The position numbers and the translations under genes are program-made. Of a DNA stretch of 64,000 nt, positions 53,135-61,818 are shown in pieces. The DNA is taken from the NCBI RefSeq assembly GCF_000444995.1, contig NC_022041.1:1400001-1464000 (forward strand). Reading direction: 5' to 3'. This stretch comes from Paracoccus aminophilus JCM 7686. GTDB taxonomy: Bacteria; Pseudomonadota; Alphaproteobacteria; Rhodobacterales; Rhodobacteraceae. A model generated the notes under the pieces. It searched no databases, was not told the origin of the DNA, and saw nothing but the letters and a program-made list of their open reading frames with translations. Within the stretch, counting starts at the first letter, position 1; each line of letters begins with the position of its first letter.

Positions 53135-54257
53135 GGGGCGCCACGGTGCGGAACCAGCCATCGCTGATCGCCGAAACCCAAGGCCCGCCCGGGAAAACCG
53201 GGATCGAGGCGGGCTGGAGCGAGGCATATTTCGCCGAAAGCGCCTCGGGCAGATATTTCCACTCGATGGCCGGGAAGGCGCCGATCTCGGTCACGACCTT
53301 CGCCTGAATCTCGGGCGAGAGCACCAGATCGCAGAGCTTCATCGTCAGATCGAGATGGGCGGCATTGCTCGGCACCGTCATATCGGCAAAGCCACCGGCA
53401 AAGGCCAGATCGGTCAGCTGGATAAAGCCCGTCGTCTCAGGGAGCACGCCCTGATTGACGGCGGCGAGCGCCATATCCGACCAGACCGGCGCCATGGTCA
53501 CGACGCCCTGCGCCAGCAGCTGGATCGATTGCATATTGTCGGCGGTGTAAGAGCCCGGCCCATAGACCGATGGCGCGATGTCTTTCAGAAGCTCAAAACC
53601 TTTGGCGAGCAGCGCATCGCTTTCGCCGGGCGTGTAATTGTCGATGCGGAAGATCGAGGGATCGCGGCCATTGGCCTCATGGATGGCGCGGCGCACGAAA
53701 TTGCCGCCCGAGCCGCCTGTATCGGGGCGGTTATAGATGAACTGGCCGGGATTGGCCTTGATCCATGCGGTCAACTCGTCCCAGGTCTTGGGCGCATCGG
53801 CGAGCGCAAGCCGGGTCGTGTCAAAGGCCAGAACCACCTGCGTGCCGCGATAAGGCAGCCCGTAATCGCTTTCCTTGGTGACCGGGTTGATCTTGTCGTA
53901 ATTCTCCAATCCGGCTTTCGCGAAATCGACCCAGAGCCCCTTTTCGATCGCGCCTGCGGGCAGGTTCGGATCGTTTTCGTCAAAGAGATTGACCTGCGGA
54001 TCGGTCGAGCTTCCCAGAGCCGCCAGCGCCCGGTCGACGATCGGCGCGATATTGTTGCGCGCGCTGACCACATTCAGGCGATAGCCCGAATGCGCGGCCT
54101 CGAAGGCCGGTTTGATGATGTTGTTCCAGAAGTTGATGATGTTGGAATCGCCGGTGATATAGACATCAATCCGGCCGCTCTCGGCCAAAGCGATGCGCGG
54201 CATCAGGCCGACCAGCGCACCGGTGGCGCCAAACTGCAAAAGCTCTCTGCGGTTCAT
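53121..54257 (-). CDS. ABC substrate-binding protein (PotD/FbpA/PhnS class)
   Basis: A 378-residue extracellular solute-binding protein with a signal peptide of the Tat-like type (MNRRELLQFGATGALVGLMP). The mature part starts SGRIDVYITGDSNIINFWNN and continues with NLFDENDPNLPAGAIEKGLW and TTGFIQLTDLAFAGGFADM. The fold class serves polyamines, iron(III), thiamine or 2-aminoethylphosphonate. It is the first gene of the operon binding protein - two permeases - ATPase - PHP - acetyltransferase, divergent from the GntR/UTRA gene. Confidence 0.88.
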   Translation of the reverse strand: MNRRELLQFGATGALVGLMPRIALAESGRIDVYITGDSNIINFWNNIIKPAFEAAHSGYRLNVVSARNNIAPIVDRALAALGSSTDPQVNLFDENDPNLPAGAIEKGLWVDFAKAGLENYDKINPVTKESDYGLPYRGTQVVLAFDTTRLALADAPKTWDELTAWIKANPGQFIYNRPDTGGSGGNFVRRAIHEANGRDPSIFRIDNYTPGESDALLAKGFELLKDIAPSVYGPGSYTADNMQSIQLLAQGVVTMAPVWSDMALAAVNQGVLPETTGFIQLTDLAFAGGFADMTVPSNAAHLDLTMKLCDLVLSPEIQAKVVTEIGAFPAIEWKYLPEALSAKYASLQPASIPVFPGGPWVSAISDGWFRTVAPHVQR

Positions 54258-54408
54258 CTTGCTCTCCGTTTCAGGATGGGCAGCGCCCGGTGTTCGGCCG
54301 GGCGGAGGAAAAACTGGGGCGAGGACGCAGGCGGCGGCGCGCCGTGCTGAGCCATCTCGAAAGCCCGGGAAACCCGATCTCTCTGAGCCAGCGGATTAGG
54401 CGGCCATT

Positions 54409-54432
54409 GTGTAGAAGGGGTGACAGGTGTAG
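54409..54432. repeat. Two GTGTAG direct repeats in the divergent control region
   Basis: GTGTAG at 54409-54414 and 54427-54432, 18 bases apart (just under two helical turns), in the 250-base gap between the ABC importer operon and the GntR/UTRA gene. They are candidate operator half-sites for that regulator. The rest of the gap shows nothing else I can name. Confidence 0.28.
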
Positions 54433-54508
54433 GTACAGCTCAGGGATTTTTGGGGATGCCCGCAAAGCGCGATCGCGGGAGGGCCAAAACAACGCAAGGC
54501 AGGCTCGG

Positions 54509-55213
54509 ATGACGACACAATGGCGCGGGCTTTATGACGAGCTGGCGGCGGCGATCCAGAATGGCACACTGAAGCCCGGTCAGCGCCTGCCGACAGAGCA
54601 TGAGCAATCCGCCAGCCGCGCCATCAGCCGCAATACCGTGCGCCGCGCCTATCTGGCGCTGTCGCAGGCCGGGCTGATCCGCATCGTCAACGGGCGCGGC
54701 AGCTATGTCATGCAGACTGGCCTCACCTATGAGATCGACAGCGATTCCCGGTTTCGCGAGGTGCTCGAGCGGCAGGGCGTCGCCAGTTCGATCCAGACGC
54801 TCTCGACCGGGCTTGGCCGGGCCGAGCCGAATGAGGCAGAGGCGCTTTCGATCAAGCCGGGCGCGGCGGTTTTGCGCCAGACCATGCTGATCTTGGGCGA
54901 GGGCACGCCCTTCATCCTGACGACGCGGGTCTTTCCTGCCGATCTCGCGCTCGATCTCGAGGAGCGGCTCTTGCGGCTGGGCTCGTTTACCGCGCTGCTG
55001 CGCGATCTGGGGCTGGGGCCTTTGCACCGCGTCTCGACCACGGTTGGCGCGCGGATGCCAGAGCCGAAAGAGGCGCGGCTTCTGTGCTGTCCGCTCAATG
55101 CGCCGGTGCTGGATGTGGTCGCTTTGGGCAGGCTGGAGAGCGGGCGGCCCGTGGAATGGCAACATGCGCTGATGAACAGCCGGCTGATCAAGCTGTCATT
55201 CCTCAGCCCGTAA
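54509..55213 (+). CDS. GntR-family regulator with UTRA ligand domain (PhnF/HutC type)
   Basis: A 234-residue regulator. Winged helix in residues 1-75 (GTLKPGQRLPTEHEQSASRA, then ISRNTVRRAYLALSQAGLIR); UTRA domain from about 90 (GAAVLRQTMLILGEGTPFIL). HutC/PhnF-type regulators sense the transported or degraded compound and are usually placed beside importers, as here. ATG at 54509 begins the family-like MTTQWRGLYDELAAAI; the longer frame to 54290 is rejected. It is divergent from the importer and convergent with the PfkB kinase gene. Confidence 0.9.
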   Translation: MTTQWRGLYDELAAAIQNGTLKPGQRLPTEHEQSASRAISRNTVRRAYLALSQAGLIRIVNGRGSYVMQTGLTYEIDSDSRFREVLERQGVASSIQTLSTGLGRAEPNEAEALSIKPGAAVLRQTMLILGEGTPFILTTRVFPADLALDLEERLLRLGSFTALLRDLGLGPLHRVSTTVGARMPEPKEARLLCCPLNAPVLDVVALGRLESGRPVEWQHALMNSRLIKLSFLSP

Positions 55214-55251
55214 GCGGGACGCAACCGTCAGGGTCGCGCCCCGGATCAGGC

Positions 55252-56088
55252 TTAGGGCGCGGTTCCGGCGATCAGCCAGTCGCGCATCGCGAGATTGGCG
55301 GCCATGACAGCCGCGCGCGGATCGGCGCCGCGCAGCAGAGCATCCAGCAGATAGCCCGCGAAACTGTCGCCCGCGCCGATCGAATTGCTGAGCGGCAGCG
55401 GATCGGGCACGGCGACCGGCGCGCCTCTTGCGCCCTCGCTCAAGATCTCGACCGGGCCTGCGCCATCGGTGACGATCAGGGTTTTCAGCCGAGCGCCCGC
55501 GCAAGCGTGGGCATGATCCCAGATCCCGGCCAGCGTCAGGGCCGGAAAATCCGCGCGTGAAGTCACGGCCAGATCGGCGGGCATCCGGCTTTCGGGGGCA
55601 ATCGGCAGCTGGATCATCACCCAAGGGATCTGGTCAAGACAAGCGATCAGCCCTGGCCCGGCATGGCGGATATTGAGATAGGCCGCCGCCGGGCGCGGCT
55701 CGGTCTGGTCGAGGTCAAAGACCGGAGCCGCGCCAGGAGGTGCAAGGATCGTGCGCTCGCCATCGGGCGAGAGCAGGATCTCGGTCAGCCGCGTTTCGGC
55801 TGCGCTGCGGTCGAGCAGATCAAGCGTGAAACCGGTCTCGGCAAGCGTCTGATAGCTCGCCTCGCCACGTGCGTCCCGCGCCAGATGGGACAGCAGATCG
55901 ACCTGCCAGCCCAGAGCGCAAAGCCGCATGCCGGTGAACCAGCCGCCGCCGCCCAGCCGGACCTCGCGCTCGCGCCAGCTTTGACGCTGACCCGCGACCA
56001 GCGGCGCCTCGAGCCGCCAGATCCGGTCATGGTTGATATGAGCGGCCAGCAGGATGCGGCTGGCCTTGGGATCAATCACAGGTCTCAT
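55252..56088 (-). CDS. PfkB-family carbohydrate kinase
   Basis: A 278-residue ribokinase-fold kinase. The substrate region GGGGWFTGMRLCALGWQVDL and the C-terminal SNSIGAGDSFAGYLLDALL are the two PfkB signatures; the Asp of GAGDSFAG is the catalytic base. It phosphorylates a sugar or nucleoside after import by the adjacent CUT1 system, whose last permease gene ends two bases before this start. MRPVIDPK at 56088 is taken as start over the upstream Met inside the permease gene. The stretch to 55261 also ends in a seven-base GC hairpin (55235-55261). Confidence 0.87.
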   Translation of the reverse strand: MRPVIDPKASRILLAAHINHDRIWRLEAPLVAGQRQSWREREVRLGGGGWFTGMRLCALGWQVDLLSHLARDARGEASYQTLAETGFTLDLLDRSAAETRLTEILLSPDGERTILAPPGAAPVFDLDQTEPRPAAAYLNIRHAGPGLIACLDQIPWVMIQLPIAPESRMPADLAVTSRADFPALTLAGIWDHAHACAGARLKTLIVTDGAGPVEILSEGARGAPVAVPDPLPLSNSIGAGDSFAGYLLDALLRGADPRAAVMAANLAMRDWLIAGTAP

Positions 56089-56089
56089 C

Positions 56090-56923
56090 TCACTTATCCG
56101 CCAGTCCCGGAGCCAAGGCTTCGACAATATAGCGCTGCGCCATCAAAAAGACCGCAAGCACCGGGAGAACCGACAGAAGGCTCGTCGCCATCAAAGCCCC
56201 CCAAGGCGTCTGCGCGCCGTCGAGATCGGCGAACATCGCAATGCCGGTCGTCAGCGTCTTGCGCGTTGTATCCTCGAGCACCAATTGCCCCCAAAGATAG
56301 ATGTTCCACGCGCCAAGGAAAGAGATCACCGAGAGCGCCGCGATCGAGCCCACGACATTCGGCAGGCCGATCTGGACGAATTGCTTCCAGATCCCGGCCC
56401 CGTCGATGCGGGCCGCCTCGAACATCGAGGCGGGGAGCTGACGGAAGCTTTGGCGGAAGTAGAAGACGTAGAAGCCGACATAGGGGATCATTGGCACGAT
56501 CATTGCGCCGTAACTGTCGAAGGCGCCGAGCTTCACCACGGCGATATAGGTCGGGATGATCGCCAGAACCGAGGGGAAGGACATGGTCGCGACCACGATC
56601 CAGAAGGCGGTGTCGCGGCCCTTGAACTCCATCCGGGCGAAGGCATAGCCCGCAGGCAGGCTGAGCGCGAGCTTGCCAAGCGTGATCAGCCCCGCCGTCA
56701 GCATCGAATTGCCCAGCCAGAGCCAGATCGGATGACGCCGCGCGGCCTCGGTGAAATTGCCAAGCGTCGGATCTTCGGGCCAGAAGCGCAGGGCCTTGGC
56801 GGTGATCTGATCTTGCGGCGTGAAGGCCGCCGTCACCATCCACAGCAGCGGAAACAGCGTCACCAGACACAGGATCACCAGCACGACATGAAGCGCGAAG
56901 CGGTGCGGAAGAAAGCGGCTCAT
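56090..56923 (-). CDS. CUT1 sugar ABC permease (MalG/UgpE type)
   Basis: A 277-residue permease with about six helices. The EAA loop is MFEAARIDGAGIWKQFVQIG followed by LPNVVGSIAAL, with EDPTLGNFTEA near the N-terminus, a typical MalG-type periplasmic loop. It overlaps the partner permease by four bases. Confidence 0.93.
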   Translation of the reverse strand: MSRFLPHRFALHVVLVILCLVTLFPLLWMVTAAFTPQDQITAKALRFWPEDPTLGNFTEAARRHPIWLWLGNSMLTAGLITLGKLALSLPAGYAFARMEFKGRDTAFWIVVATMSFPSVLAIIPTYIAVVKLGAFDSYGAMIVPMIPYVGFYVFYFRQSFRQLPASMFEAARIDGAGIWKQFVQIGLPNVVGSIAALSVISFLGAWNIYLWGQLVLEDTTRKTLTTGIAMFADLDGAQTPWGALMATSLLSVLPVLAVFLMAQRYIVEALAPGLADK

Positions 56924-57810
56924 TCGTAATGCACCTTACGCTCGACCAGCGCGAATTGCGCCCATGTCACCAGCAGAACGGCGACGATCAGGATCATCGC
57001 CACCGCGCTCGCCTGTCCGAATTGGAAGAAGCCAAGCCCTTGTTGCCACAGGTAATATAGAAGGTTCGAGCTGCTGCCTGCAGGACCGCCTCCGGTCAGG
57101 ACATCGACCACGCCGACGATATCGTCGAGGACCGAGAACAGCGTCGTCACCGCGATGAAAAACGCCGTCGGCGAAATCAGCGGCAAAGTGATGTTGAAAA
57201 AGATCCGGCGGGGACGGGCGCCGTCCAGACGCGCGGCCTCGATCAGGCTTTGCGGCACGGTGGTCAGCGCGGCCAACCACAGAAGCATATTCAGCCCGAA
57301 GCTTTTCCAAAACGTCACCAGCGAGACGCACAGAAGCGCAAGCTGCGGATCGGTGTGCCAGCGCGAGCGCGGCAGGCCGAGCGCGGAGAGCACCTCGTTG
57401 AACAGCCCGTTCACCGGGTTCAACAGCCACGACCATGCGACCCCTGCGACCGAATAGGCGACGATGGTCGGCAAGAAGAGCGCGCCGCGATAGATCGGCC
57501 CCATGCGCGAGCCGCGCACGCCATGGATCATCAGTGCAAATCCAAGCGGCAGCAGGATCTGCGCCGGGATCAGGACAAGGCAGTAAAGCAGCGTATTCCA
57601 AGCCGAGAGGCGGAAATCATGGCTCGCGGCGACGGCCTGATAATGGCGCGTCCCGGCAAATCCCACATCCGGGGAGAGAAGGTTCCAGTCCAGAAACGAG
57701 AGCACAAGAGAGGCGATCATCGGCCCATAAAGGAAGACGATGACCGCCACGACCGCTGGCCCCACGAAAATCCATGGGGCCAGCGTTTTCATCAGACCAG
57801 TGCGCATCAA
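56920..57810 (-). CDS. CUT1 sugar ABC permease (MalF/UgpA type)
   Basis: A 296-residue permease; ALFLPTIVAYSVAGVAWSWL and the EAA loop LIEAARLDGARPRRIFFNIT are typical of UgpA/MalF proteins. Its first ATG overlaps the stop of the binding-protein gene (ATGA), giving a coupled operon. Confidence 0.93.
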   Translation of the reverse strand: MMRTGLMKTLAPWIFVGPAVVAVIVFLYGPMIASLVLSFLDWNLLSPDVGFAGTRHYQAVAASHDFRLSAWNTLLYCLVLIPAQILLPLGFALMIHGVRGSRMGPIYRGALFLPTIVAYSVAGVAWSWLLNPVNGLFNEVLSALGLPRSRWHTDPQLALLCVSLVTFWKSFGLNMLLWLAALTTVPQSLIEAARLDGARPRRIFFNITLPLISPTAFFIAVTTLFSVLDDIVGVVDVLTGGGPAGSSSNLLYYLWQQGLGFFQFGQASAVAMILIVAVLLVTWAQFALVERKVHYE

Positions 57811-59048
57811 TCGGCCAGAACGGTGCTCAATTCGGCCGAGGCCTGTTTCAGGCCATCGGCGACCGACACATCCTTGGTCAGCATGCGCGAGACCCAGTTG
57901 CGCCAGATCGTCTGACCTTCCAGACCGCGCTTGCCGGGCCAGATCGTCTCGGCGGTCAGGCCATCGACCAGCTGGGCCTCGGCGGGTTTCATAAACTCGT
58001 TGATCAGCGGGATCTCATGGGTCGAGGTGTTCAGATAGCCGACCTCGGACCAGATCTTCTGACCCTCGGCAGAGGCGCAGAATTCAAGGAAGGTCAGAGC
58101 CGCTTCGGCGCGCTCTTGGTTTTTGGTATAGACCGCGAGGAAGTTGCCGCCGCTGTTCATGTTGCGGGCATGGCCGGGCAGGCCCGGGAATTTCGCGGTG
58201 ATCGCTTTGGCGGGGCCTTGCGGGAAAGCCACGGCACGGGTCGAGGTGGTGGTGCAGATCGCAAGCGCGCCTGCCTCGAAAGCCGCGTCCTGCTCTTTGC
58301 CGCTGACGGGCAGCCACAGCCCCTCATGGGCGGGGGCGCAATAGGCCTCCATCCCGAGACGCGCGGCCTCGCTGTCGAGCGCGAGTTTGCCATTCGGATC
58401 GATGATGAAGCCGCCAGCGTTCTGGATGAAGCTCTGGCTCGTCCATTCATTGTTCGAGAGCGCCAGCGCCGAGCGATAGGTCGCATGGCCTTTGAGCGCC
58501 GCATCGAGCTTGCGCGCCGCGTCGTAAAGCCAATCGGTATCGGGGTTTTCTGGCAGATCGGCGGAAAGCCCGGCCTCGGCCCAAAGCACCGAGTTGATGA
58601 AGGTGATTGGCGTCGACATCGCCCAGGGCAGACCGATCAGCGCGCCGTCGATCGTGACCAAGGGCGCCAGCGAAGGCCGGAAATTCGCCATGATCGCGTT
58701 CACGCGCGCCGAATTGATCTCGCGCAGGTCGCGCGCGCCAAGGATGCGGCGGGCGAAATAGCCGAATTTCCAGCCGGTGATCATCAGATCGGGCTCTTTG
58801 CCCGCAGCGATCCCGGCCAGCGCCTTGGCGGTCGCGGTCTCGTAATCGCCGTCAAAGCGGTTTTCCACGGTGACGCCAAGACCCTTGGCGTTGAAGGCAT
58901 CGACGACCTTCTGGAAGGGCTTGTCCGCACCCCAGATCGAGGAAATCGTCAGCCGTGCATCGCTGGCGCGCGCGCGCCCGGCCAGAAGGCCTGCGCCGAT
59001 CATGGCGGCACCCGAGACAAGCAGGCTGCGGCGGGAAAGAGAGGTCAT
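57807..59048 (-). CDS. CUT1 sugar ABC substrate-binding protein
   Basis: A 413-residue SBP_bac_1 protein with a twin-arginine-like signal (MTSLSRRSLLVSGAAMIGAG). The mature start LTISSIWGADKPFQKVVDAF and the late FLEFCASAEGQKIWSEVGYL are typical. It binds a mono- or oligosaccharide or a sugar alcohol. The operon is binding protein - permease - permease - PfkB kinase; no ATPase gene is present between here and 55252. The start MTSLSRRS is chosen because the signal peptide begins there. Confidence 0.9.
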   Translation of the reverse strand: MTSLSRRSLLVSGAAMIGAGLLAGRARASDARLTISSIWGADKPFQKVVDAFNAKGLGVTVENRFDGDYETATAKALAGIAAGKEPDLMITGWKFGYFARRILGARDLREINSARVNAIMANFRPSLAPLVTIDGALIGLPWAMSTPITFINSVLWAEAGLSADLPENPDTDWLYDAARKLDAALKGHATYRSALALSNNEWTSQSFIQNAGGFIIDPNGKLALDSEAARLGMEAYCAPAHEGLWLPVSGKEQDAAFEAGALAICTTTSTRAVAFPQGPAKAITAKFPGLPGHARNMNSGGNFLAVYTKNQERAEAALTFLEFCASAEGQKIWSEVGYLNTSTHEIPLINEFMKPAEAQLVDGLTAETIWPGKRGLEGQTIWRNWVSRMLTKDVSVADGLKQASAELSTVLAD

Positions 59049-59231
59049 GTCAGGCTCCTTTGCGCCCATGGGCGCGTTTCGTCACGCCGGAACCTAAAGA
59101 GGATGCGTGACAGTGATGTGCCTGTTCCTGCCTGTTTCGGGCGTCATTTGCCCGGTTTCTGCCCGATCTGTCACATTTTCTGTGGCTTTGCTGTGGCATT
59201 CCTCCGCCATGCCCGGAAAAGGAGAATATTC

Positions 59232-60008
59232 ATGGCCGTCAGCGGCACCGAACCCGCCAGCCTCGACCGGCGCGACCGCATCCGCGAGATCATCCTGCGC
59301 GAAGGGCAAGCAAGCGTCGCGCGGCTTGCCGCCGAGCTGAAGGTTTCCGCCGAAACCGTGCGCCGGGACATGAAGCTCCTCGAGGACAGCGGCTATATCG
59401 CGCGCATCCATGGCGGCGCCAAGGCCGCGACCGGCTATGCCTTGCCCCATATCGACCTGCGTATCGGACGCGACCGCGCCGCCAAGGAGCATATCGCTCA
59501 TCTCGCCGCCCCTCTGGTCGAGCCGGGCATGTCGGTTTTCTTCTCGGGCGGCTCGACGGTGCTGGCTTTGGCATGGCGGCTGCGTGAAGGGCCGCGCATT
59601 GATGCGACGACGGTGATGGTCGATGTCGGGCTGGCGCTGGCCTCGGGCGGACAGACCGAAGTTTGCCTGTGCGGTGGGCTGCTGAACGCCGTGTCGCGCG
59701 CCTGCACTGGCTATGAGGCGAGCGAGATGATCGCGCGGCGCAGCTTCGATCTGGCCTTTCTGGGGGCAAGCGGGCTCGATCCGGGGCGGGGGCTTCTGGG
59801 CCCATCCGAGGGGCATCTGCAATCGGCCCAGACCGTGCGGCGGCAGGCGCGCAAGGTCGTCGCGGTCATGCCTCATAGCGCGCTTGGCAATGAGGATCGC
59901 TTGCAGATCCTGCCACTGAACGCGCTCGATATTCTCGTCACCGACCGTCCGCCGCCGCGCGATCTCTTCCGGGCGCTCGAAGGGGCTGGGGTGCGGGTGA
60001 TGTTCTAG
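59232..60008 (+). CDS. DeoR/GlpR-family regulator
   Basis: A 258-residue regulator. N-terminal DeoR helix-turn-helix in residues 12-65 (EGQASVARLAAELKVSAETV, then RRDMKLLEDSGYIARIHGGA) and a DeoRC sugar-phosphate sensor domain with FFSGGSTVLALAWRL, typical of the phosphosugar-binding loop. DeoR proteins respond to phosphorylated sugars, which the divergent PfkB kinase operon would make. Start MAVSGTEP at 59232 has AAAAGGAG upstream; the very long frame running from 57774 into this gene is antisense to the binding protein. Confidence 0.9.
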   Translation: MAVSGTEPASLDRRDRIREIILREGQASVARLAAELKVSAETVRRDMKLLEDSGYIARIHGGAKAATGYALPHIDLRIGRDRAAKEHIAHLAAPLVEPGMSVFFSGGSTVLALAWRLREGPRIDATTVMVDVGLALASGGQTEVCLCGGLLNAVSRACTGYEASEMIARRSFDLAFLGASGLDPGRGLLGPSEGHLQSAQTVRRQARKVVAVMPHSALGNEDRLQILPLNALDILVTDRPPPRDLFRALEGAGVRVMF

Positions 60009-60025
60009 CGGCGGCGCTCCGCCGC
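60008..60025 (+). terminator. GC hairpin after the DeoR gene
   Basis: GCGGCGG/CCGCCGC seven-base stem with a CGCT loop starting at the DeoR stop codon, followed by GTCACTTTGTTC. A moderate terminator candidate; the T content after it is low. Confidence 0.42.
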
Positions 60026-60033
60026 GTCACTTT

Positions 60034-60051
60034 GTTCAGTCTTGACTAAAC
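60034..60051. promoter_or_regulatory. Dyad upstream of the MarR gene, candidate operator
   Basis: GTTCAGTC-TT-GACTAAAC is an eight-base dyad with one mismatch, 25 bases before the MarR ATG. The half TTGACTAAAC (60042-60051) recurs with one change as TTGACCAAAC at 60579-60588 before the efflux adaptor gene, so both may be bound by the MarR protein and both overlap plausible -35 boxes. Confidence 0.45.
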
Positions 60052-60076
60052 GAAATGGAATTTGTAGCCCGAGCCC

Positions 60077-60556
60077 ATGACAGATCAGCTCTCGACCGCC
60101 CAAGAATTCGTGGAAGTCATGGGAATGCACTTCCAATCCTATCGAATGCCCCGCATTGCCGGGCGTTTGTTTGGGCTTTTGCTGATCGAGGGCGGGCCGT
60201 TCAGCTTTTCGGAACTGGCCGAGCGGTTGCAAGTCAGCCGCGCCAGCATCTCGACCAATGCCCGCACCTTGCAGGCTTTGGGGCTGATCGAGCGGGTGGC
60301 CAAGCCCGGTGACCGGCAGGACCATTACAAGATCGACGCGAACGGGCTGATCGCGATGCAGCGGCAGGAGATCCAGAAACTCAGCGAGATCCACCGCTGG
60401 TATCGCGAAACGGCGGCGAAGCTTGGGCCGACCCATGCCGGAGCGGTTCAGCGGCTAGAGATTGCCGCGCTGATTTCCGAGGCTGCGGTCAAGGGCATGG
60501 TTCAAGGCCTGAGCGGGGCCGAGGACATTCTGGCGCAGGTTGGGCAAAAGGACTGA
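60077..60556 (+). CDS. MarR/GbsR-family transcriptional regulator
   Basis: A 159-residue winged-helix regulator. The DNA-binding region is about residues 25-90 (GGPFSFSELAERLQVSRASI, then STNARTLQALGLIERV), with a beta-wing AKPGDRQDHYKIDANG. The GbsR-like branch is suggested by the ASISTNARTLQALGLIERV arrangement. It lies 50-65 bases upstream of the RND adaptor gene on the same strand and is the obvious local repressor of the pump. Confidence 0.88.
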   Translation: MTDQLSTAQEFVEVMGMHFQSYRMPRIAGRLFGLLLIEGGPFSFSELAERLQVSRASISTNARTLQALGLIERVAKPGDRQDHYKIDANGLIAMQRQEIQKLSEIHRWYRETAAKLGPTHAGAVQRLEIAALISEAAVKGMVQGLSGAEDILAQVGQKD

Positions 60557-60620
60557 CCCGTCGGGTTGTCGGGATTTTTTGACCAAACTGTTCAATTCAT
60601 ACTGAATGAAGGAAATGAAA

Positions 60621-61808
60621 ATGGCCGCACGCAGGTCGAAACGCCTCTGGATCGCCGGGCTCGCCCTGGGAGTTGCGGCCCTGGCCGGGGCCTATTCCCT
60701 GTCTCGGGGACCAGAGGGTGACGAAGGGGCCGGACTGGTCGCGGCGGTCTCGAACCCGGCCTCTGCCGCCGAGCCGGTCGGCTTTCGCAAAGAGCTTTCG
60801 CCCGCCGATGTGACCCTGATCCTGCCGCAGACCCTGACCGAGAAGATTGCGGTCAGCGGCGAGCTGCGCCCGGTCAACCGCACCATCATCAAGGCCAAGG
60901 TCACCGGCACCATCCGCACCGTCACGGTGAAGACCGGGCAATCAGTCAAGGCGGGCGAGGTGCTGGTCACCTTCGATACAGAAGATCTCGAATCGGAACT
61001 GCGCCGCGCGGAAAGCAATTTGAAGGCATCGCAGGCCCAGCTTGTGCTGGCGGGCCAGACGCTTGCGAAAACCGAGGAATTGCAGCGCCGGAATGCCGCG
61101 ACGCTCAGCGCGCTCGAAAAAAGCCAGAGCGACGAGGTCGCGGCGCGCGCCAATGTCGCCTCGCTTGAAGCGCAGGTCGAAACCGCGCGCACGGCTTTGT
61201 CCCATGGCGAGCTGACCTCGCCGATCGATGGGGTCGTCGCCAGCCGCGCGGTCGAGCAGGGCGAAACCGTGGGCAATGGCGCCGATCTTCTCAGCGTGGT
61301 CGATGATTCCGTTTTCGAGGCACAGGTTCTGGTCGCGACCCGCGATGTCGCGCGGTTGAGCGTTGGTCAGCAGGCCGAGCTTTCCATCGACGGTCTGGGC
61401 GATCAGCGCCTGACCGCATTGATCGACCGGATCAGTCCGGTCGCCAATGAGGGCACGCGGTTCGTGCCGGTTTATCTGCATCTCGATGCGGGCGGTCTGC
61501 GCCTGTGGGGCGGGATGTTTGCCTCGGGCACGATTACCTTGCGCGCGGCCGAGGGCGTGATCGCGGTGCCGGAAAAGGCGCTGCGTGAGGATGAGCAGGG
61601 CCATTACGTGCTCGTCCTTGCCGATGGCGAGCTGAAGCGGCGGCCGGTCGAAACCGGCGAGAGCTGGCAAAATGGCCGGCTGACCGCGATCACCTCGGGG
61701 CTGGCGGCAGGCGAGACCGTGCTGACCGCGCCGATCCGTGGGCTGGTCGCAGGCACGCCTGCCGTGGTGACCGGGGCCAAGACCGACGCCCGATCTGGCG
61801 TGAAATAA
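60621..61808 (+). CDS. RND efflux periplasmic adaptor subunit (membrane fusion protein)
   Basis: A 395-residue HlyD/AcrA-family adaptor. It has an N-terminal membrane anchor or signal (RLWIAGLALGVAALAGAYSL), lipoyl/barrel-sandwich halves around IIKAKVTGTIRTVTVKTGQS and HGELTSPIDGVVASRAVEQG, and a long coiled-coil hairpin between them (ESELRRAESNLKASQAQLVL and beyond). An AAGGA seven bases before ATG 60621 favours this start over 60606 and 60615. It links the inner-membrane pump encoded next to an outer-membrane channel not encoded in the window. Confidence 0.9.
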   Translation: MAARRSKRLWIAGLALGVAALAGAYSLSRGPEGDEGAGLVAAVSNPASAAEPVGFRKELSPADVTLILPQTLTEKIAVSGELRPVNRTIIKAKVTGTIRTVTVKTGQSVKAGEVLVTFDTEDLESELRRAESNLKASQAQLVLAGQTLAKTEELQRRNAATLSALEKSQSDEVAARANVASLEAQVETARTALSHGELTSPIDGVVASRAVEQGETVGNGADLLSVVDDSVFEAQVLVATRDVARLSVGQQAELSIDGLGDQRLTALIDRISPVANEGTRFVPVYLHLDAGGLRLWGGMFASGTITLRAAEGVIAVPEKALREDEQGHYVLVLADGELKRRPVETGESWQNGRLTAITSGLAAGETVLTAPIRGLVAGTPAVVTGAKTDARSGVK

Positions 61809-61818
61809 GGACGGCGCG

